This document shows, piece by piece, positions 6,898 to 9,862 of a stretch of 9,862 nucleotides of DNA (within the stretch, counting starts at the first letter, position 1; each line of letters begins with the position of its first letter). The position numbers and the translations under genes were made by a program. Location: positions 1 through 9,862 of the forward strand of contig WFVP01000300.1 in assembly GCA_015491595.1 (NCBI GenBank), read 5' to 3'. The stretch comes from Anaerolineales bacterium (GTDB lineage Bacteria > Chloroflexota > Anaerolineae > Anaerolineales > DRMV01). Below the pieces are notes generated by a model. It was not told the origin of the DNA and made no database searches. It saw nothing but the letters and a program-made list of their open reading frames with translations.

Positions 6898-7102
6898 GAC
6901 CTTCAACCAGTTTCTGGACCACGTGGGTGAGTACTTGGCCCGCCGCAAGGGCCTGCTACCCATGGTGGGTCTGGTGTTGGTGGCGATGAACCTGGCGGTG
7001 CAATGGATTCCCGGGTTGGAGCCCCTGGCCCGGGTAAACCTTTTCCTGCACTGTGGTGTCTTCCTGGCCATCCTGGGCTTTTTGCTGGCCTGGGCCTTGT
7101 GA
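6869..7102 (+). CDS. Small two-helix membrane protein, unknown function
   Basis: I do not recognise this 77-aa protein. It has an amphipathic, charged N-terminal segment (about residues 1-27, rich in E, R and W), then two hydrophobic stretches long enough to span the membrane (about 29-48 and 57-77), separated by a short PGLEPLAR-containing turn. The best start is TTG 6869: AGGAGGG (6857-6863) lies five bases before it, and no ATG in this frame precedes the helices. This puts its start and ribosome-binding site inside the hflX coding sequence, with a 29-base overlap in another frame, so its translation may be coupled to hflX. It ends 33 bases before the cyclase-family gene. The ideal ribosome-binding site and clean hydrophobic pattern argue that it is real, though no homologue could be checked. 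Confidence 0.68.
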   Translation: MERLEHWWRETFNQFLDHVGEYLARRKGLLPMVGLVLVAMNLAVQWIPGLEPLARVNLFLHCGVFLAILGFLLAWAL

Positions 7103-7135
7103 TGAGGCCCTATTCCCCACTATGGGAGTCGAGGC

Positions 7136-7786
7136 ATGGTCTACGATATTTCGCTGCCCCTGTCCCCGGAACTGCCCGTCTGGCCCGGGGACCCGCCCAT
7201 CGTTCTGGAGCGCATCGCCCGCATGGACGAGGGCGCGACGGCCAACGTCTCTCGGTTGGCGGGCACGGTGCATATCGGGACCCACATCGACGCGCCGGAC
7301 CATTTCCTCAACAACGGCGTGACCACGGACCGACTTCCCCTGGAGGTCTTCTTTGGCCCGGCGTGGGTGCTGGCCGTTCCGGAGGAGGCGGAGCATATCA
7401 CCTCCGCCGTGCTTTCGGCGCTGGATTGGCCTCCCCAGGCCCAGCGAGTGCTGTTCCGCACCCGGAACTCCCGCTGGTGGGCCCAGGGGGATACCCGCTT
7501 CCACACCGATTACGCGGCCGTCACGCCTGACGCCGCGCGCTGGCTGGTGGAACGGGGTGTGCGTCTGGTGGGCATCGATTACCTCTCCATCGCCCCTTAT
7601 GATGACCCCGCGCCCACTCATCGTATCCTGATGGAAGCCGGCGTGGTGATTCTGGAAGGGATACGTTTGGACCACGTACCACCGGGAAAGTACACCCTGA
7701 CCTGTTTCCCCCTGGCGTTGCGGGGGGCGGAAGGCGCGCCTGCCCGGGCCCTCTTGTGGGAAGGGGACATGCCGGTTAAGGGATGA
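7136..7786 (+). CDS. Cyclase-family metal hydrolase, kynurenine formamidase-like
   Basis: This 216-aa protein belongs to the cyclase/KynB family (Pfam Cyclase), metal-dependent hydrolases that include bacterial arylformamidase (N-formylkynurenine to kynurenine and formate) and isatin hydrolase. It starts with the family's DISLPLSPELPVWPGDP (4-20) and has the metal-binding signature HIGTHIDAPDH (46-56: H46, H50, D52, H56). The later H162 and E174 (in ILEGIRL) are the usual additional active-site positions. Length is normal for KynB. ATG 7136 follows GGGAGTCGAGG. No other kynurenine-pathway gene is in the window, so formamidase activity is uncertain and another cyclic amide or ester substrate is possible. 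Its stop overlaps the birA start by 4 bases (ATGA at 7783-7786), indicating coupled expression. Confidence 0.86.
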   Translation: MVYDISLPLSPELPVWPGDPPIVLERIARMDEGATANVSRLAGTVHIGTHIDAPDHFLNNGVTTDRLPLEVFFGPAWVLAVPEEAEHITSAVLSALDWPPQAQRVLFRTRNSRWWAQGDTRFHTDYAAVTPDAARWLVERGVRLVGIDYLSIAPYDDPAPTHRILMEAGVVILEGIRLDHVPPGKYTLTCFPLALRGAEGAPARALLWEGDMPVKG

Positions 7787-8592
7787 CCATGTCCGTGCCG
7801 CCGGGTGACCCTCCCCCTGCCTCCTGGCGCGCGCCCTGGAAAGGCGTGCCCATACCGGCGTGGCGGTACTTTCGTGAGGTGTCCTCCACGCAGGACGTGG
7901 CCCGGGCCTGGGCCGAGGCAGGGGCCTGGGAGGGATGCCTGGTCGTGGCCGAAGCCCAGACCCGAGGTCGGGGTCGGGAGGGCCGTGCCTGGTGGTCGAA
8001 ACCCGGGGGTTCTCTGACCTTTTCCGTCATCGTGCGCCCGCGGGAACAGGAAGGGCCGTTTCTGGGCCATTTGGCGGGCATGGCGGCCCTGGCCGTGTGT
8101 CAGGTCTTGGAGGAAGAGGGCTTGCACCCGAGCATTAAGTGGCCCAACGATATCCTCTTAGCAGGGCGTAAAGCCGCGGGTATCTTGATTGAGACCTCCT
8201 GGGAACAGGGACCCGTCCCTGCCTACGCCATTGTAGGCATCGGGCTCAACGTCAAAACCGAAGCCCTTCCCCCTTCCGACCAGGTGGATTTTCCGGCTAC
8301 CGCGCTGGAAATGCATTGGAAGAAACCCGTCCCTCGTGCTCGTTTATTGGTTCGGATATGGCGGGCTCTGTTTCACTGGCGCATACGGGTGGGGAGGAGA
8401 ACGTTGTGGGAAAGATGGGAGGCGCGATTGGCCTACCGTGAACAGCAGGTCCTGGTGATGGTGGGTGACCAAACCCGGCGGGGTCAGCTTCTGGGACTCA
8501 CGCCGGATGGGCGGCTTCGGGTGCGATGGGAGTTAGGAGAAGAAGATGCTCTGCTCACTGCAACCCACCTTCGTCCTCTCGGCAAAACTTAG
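7783..8592 (+). CDS. birA: Biotin-protein ligase, monofunctional (no HTH domain)
   Basis: BirA activates biotin with ATP to biotinyl-AMP and attaches it to the lysine of biotin carboxyl-carrier proteins in the cytosol. The 269-aa protein carries the class I ligase core: EVSSTQD (32-38), QTRGRGREGRAWWS (59-72) holding the adenylate-binding GRGR..R loop, KWPNDIL (119-125), GRKAAGILIE (128-137) with the conserved lysine K130, and GIGLNV (152-157). A short SH3-like C-terminal domain follows (about 220-265, including GDQTRRGQLLGLTPDGRLRV). The N-terminal winged-helix DNA-binding domain of E. coli BirA is absent, so it should not act as a biotin-operon repressor. ATG 7783 overlaps the upstream stop; a second ATG at 7789 is possible because the ribosome-binding site is weak. 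It is the last gene of the cluster. Confidence 0.94.
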   Translation: MTMSVPPGDPPPASWRAPWKGVPIPAWRYFREVSSTQDVARAWAEAGAWEGCLVVAEAQTRGRGREGRAWWSKPGGSLTFSVIVRPREQEGPFLGHLAGMAALAVCQVLEEEGLHPSIKWPNDILLAGRKAAGILIETSWEQGPVPAYAIVGIGLNVKTEALPPSDQVDFPATALEMHWKKPVPRARLLVRIWRALFHWRIRVGRRTLWERWEARLAYREQQVLVMVGDQTRRGQLLGLTPDGRLRVRWELGEEDALLTATHLRPLGKT

Positions 8593-8593
8593 A

Positions 8594-8628
8594 CCAACCT
8601 CTTGTGTATCCGGAACGATACGGGTTGG
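8594..8628 (+). terminator. Weak hairpin after birA, possible operon end
   Basis: Starting two bases after the birA stop, CCAACC (8594-8599) can pair with GGTTGG (8623-8628), and inside it GTATC (8606-8610) with GATAC (8617-8621) around a six-base loop. The left side has an unpaired bulge of about five bases. The sequence after it (ACAACTTTCTTG) is only moderately T-rich, so it would be a weak intrinsic terminator at best. Its place at the end of the cluster and just before the composition change supports the idea. Confidence 0.3.
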
Positions 8629-8758
8629 GCACAACTTTCTTGAATTCGGAAGAAAATGGGTATGCGAGCTGGGGAAGGGGGATGAAATTGCGCCTTATCG
8701 AAGGGCGTTATACTCTAAACGAGAGGTATAGGACTGGCATGACACCGTATGGCATATG

Positions 8759-8764
8759 GGAGGT
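8759..8764 (+). promoter_or_regulatory. Ribosome-binding site setting the sulfotransferase start
   Basis: GGAGGT lies six bases before the GTG at 8771. It directly follows an in-frame ATG (8756-8758) that has no such site upstream. This favours GTG 8771 as the true start, five codons inside the longest reading frame. Confidence 0.65.
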
Positions 8765-8770
8765 GGTGTT

Positions 8771-9622
8771 GTGGCGGAAGTCGAAATATGGCCGAATTTC
8801 TTCATCGTCGGTGTGGCCAAAGCCGGGACGACATCCCTTGCCTCATGGCTTCGACAGCATCCTGACGTCTTCATTCCCTCCTTGAAAGAGCCACGCTATT
8901 TTTCCCATGATTTGGCGGATCCCGGTATCCACAATGTGGTGCGCACCAAAGCCGCCTATCTCGCCCTTTTTGCTAAAGCCCAGAATTACAAGGCGCGTGG
9001 TGAGGCGAGTACATCTTACTTTACCCACTGGCGATATGTACCTGAGCGTATTAAAAAGGTGATTCCAGAAGCAAAAATCATAATCATTCTGCGAGACCCT
9101 GTGGAGCGGGCCTATTCGGCTTACCTGATGCTTGTCAGGGGAGGCCGGGAGACCTTGCCGTTTTTTGAGGCGGTGAGGAAGAGCCCCTTTGCTTCGCGTT
9201 ATTGCACCACATATGCCGAACCGATTCGGAAGTACTTGGAAGTTTTCGGCAGAGAGCGTGTATTGATTCTGATGTTTGAGGACCTCAAAAAGAATCCGTA
9301 CGGTTTGCTCAAGGACGTTGCCCGGTTTTTGGGGATTGATGAAGAGCCCATGATGAACGTAAATCTGTCCGTTGAGAATCCAGGGGGTGTTCCCAGAGGT
9401 CGGGTCAGTCGCCTCATCCTCGACCTTCGCCGCCGAATTCCCGTTGCGGTGCTGCCGTTGCCCAAGACCTGGAAATCCACTGTGCGTCGGATACTTCTAT
9501 CCCCCAAGCCCCCCATGGATCCGCGAGCCATTGAATACTTACGTCCCATCTTTGAGGCTGATTTGCAAGAGCTGGAAAAACTGTTGGGTAGATCGCTGCC
9601 GGAGTTAAGGAAGGTCTGGTAA
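8771..9622 (+). CDS. PAPS-dependent sulfotransferase
   Basis: This 283-aa enzyme should transfer a sulfo group from PAPS to an acceptor, probably a glycan, lipid or small molecule. It shows the 5'-phosphosulfate loop in FIVGVAKAGTTSL (11-23), the KEPRYF motif (39-44) common in heparan-sulfate-type bacterial sulfotransferases, and the 3'-phosphate site LRDPVERAYSAYL (107-119) with R108 and S116. MFEDLKKNP (168-176) and the following helices also fit the family. Length is usual for a single-domain enzyme; there is no signal peptide or membrane anchor, so it is probably cytosolic. Base composition is near half G+C, well below the upstream cluster, and codon use is correspondingly richer in A/T third positions, suggesting transfer. 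It stands alone, 178 bases after birA. The acceptor cannot be read from the sequence; such genes often lie in surface-polysaccharide loci. Confidence 0.88.
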   Translation: MAEVEIWPNFFIVGVAKAGTTSLASWLRQHPDVFIPSLKEPRYFSHDLADPGIHNVVRTKAAYLALFAKAQNYKARGEASTSYFTHWRYVPERIKKVIPEAKIIIILRDPVERAYSAYLMLVRGGRETLPFFEAVRKSPFASRYCTTYAEPIRKYLEVFGRERVLILMFEDLKKNPYGLLKDVARFLGIDEEPMMNVNLSVENPGGVPRGRVSRLILDLRRRIPVAVLPLPKTWKSTVRRILLSPKPPMDPRAIEYLRPIFEADLQELEKLLGRSLPELRKVW

Positions 9623-9703
9623 ATCCGCAATGGCAGAGGGGAGGGGGATACACCCTTGGGAGGAGATCAGACGAGTGCGCAGTGGGTTGATGCTCCACCT
9701 TCC

Positions 9704-9718
9704 TTGGCCCTGGGCCAA
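9704..9718. repeat. Perfect palindrome in the non-coding 3' stretch
   Basis: TTGGCCC (9704-9710) and GGGCCAA (9712-9718) form a perfect inverted repeat around one base. It sits inside a further imperfect inverted repeat, CCACC (9695-9699) with GGTGG (9720-9724). No T run follows, so it does not look like an intrinsic terminator; a protein-binding site is more likely if it has a function. Confidence 0.45.
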
Positions 9719-9791
9719 CGGTGGTGAAACCCGGAGACTCCAAGGACGTTGGTTCCGGTGTTTTGGGAGGATGGCCCCATGGGTTGTTTCG

Positions 9792-9813
9792 AAGAAGGGT
9801 GTTTAGCCTTCTT
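9792..9813 (+). terminator. Weak terminator-like hairpin
   Basis: AAGAAGG (9792-9798) pairs perfectly with CCTTCTT (9807-9813) around an eight-base loop. The stem is A/T-rich and only one further T follows before TCCC, so as a terminator for the sulfotransferase transcript it is doubtful, but it is the best candidate in the 235 bases after that gene. Confidence 0.25.
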
Positions 9814-9814
9814 T

Positions 9815-9841
9815 CCCTGGCCCCTAAGTCTTCTTACAGGG
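9815..9841 (+). other. Leader hairpin before the next gene
   Basis: CCCTG (9815-9819) plus TAAG (9825-9828) pair with CTTA (9833-9836) plus CAGGG (9837-9841), with a five-base bulge on the left side and a four-base loop. It ends just before the AAGGGAG ribosome-binding site of the probable next gene, so it could influence that gene's translation. Confidence 0.3.
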
Positions 9842-9857
9842 TAAGGGAGCGTGGGCC

Positions 9858-9862
9858 ATGAA
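9858..9862 (+). CDS. Probable start of the next gene (runs off window)
   Basis: An ATG at 9858 is preceded by AAGGGAG (9843-9849) at a spacing of eight bases, a credible start site after a 235-base non-coding stretch. Only one full codon is in the window, so neither the product nor the reading frame can be confirmed. Confidence 0.35.

Noticed and set aside
8709..8714. TATACT as a -10 element for the sulfotransferase gene
   Set aside because: The -10 is good, but the nearest -35-like sequence (TTGCGC) is only 15 bases away and matches poorly.
8682..8885. Small plus-strand frame starting at an ATG after a GGGGAAGGGGG site
   Set aside because: It overlaps the start of the sulfotransferase in another frame, and its sequence is low-complexity and shadow-like downstream of 8771.

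Overview
The window looks like chromosomal DNA from a GC-rich, free-living bacterium. A hand count gives 43 of 60 bases G or C at 2461-2520. Strong AGGAGG-type ribosome-binding sites, tight head-to-tail gene packing with ATGA overlaps, and the style of the proteins (a UPRT beginning HPVVAHWL, an HflX with an acidic N-terminal extension, a soluble orphan histidine kinase) suggest Chloroflexota, perhaps Anaerolineae. That placement is an impression from the sequences, not a demonstrated assignment.

Left end, minus strand (1-1145): a FecCD/BtuC-type ABC transporter permease is followed, through an ATGA stop/start overlap, by the first 34 codons of a uracil phosphoribosyltransferase gene that runs off the window. 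No transporter ATPase or substrate-binding protein is visible. A 376-base divergent intergenic region (1146-1521) follows. It holds a strong intrinsic terminator oriented on the minus strand, lying upstream of the permease and in its direction, so it could be an attenuator or the end of a small RNA.

Middle, plus strand (1522-8592): seven closely spaced genes form a probable operon. In order they encode an 8-oxoguanine/guanine-deaminase-like amidohydrolase, a soluble histidine kinase with an unrecognised helical N-terminal region and no partner response regulator, a class I/II PLP aminotransferase, the ribosome-associated GTPase HflX, a 77-aa two-helix membrane protein starting at a TTG inside hflX, a kynurenine-formamidase-like cyclase-family metal hydrolase, and a biotin-protein ligase without the regulatory HTH domain. 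Gaps range from a 29-base overlap to 33 bases. The enzymes suggest nitrogen-compound breakdown and cofactor attachment, but they do not form a pathway I can name.

Right end, plus strand (8593-9862): base composition falls to about half G+C (29 of 60 at 8701-8760, 30 of 60 at 9061-9120). A single PAPS-dependent sulfotransferase gene stands alone here, followed by a 235-base non-coding stretch with several inverted repeats and the probable start codon of the next gene at the window edge. This segment looks like an accessory region, possibly acquired by transfer.

I did not find a convincing new defence, mobile or secondary-metabolism system. The points most worth a second look are the minus-strand terminator in the permease leader, the permease-UPRT coupling, the kinase N-terminal region and the small membrane protein overlapping hflX.
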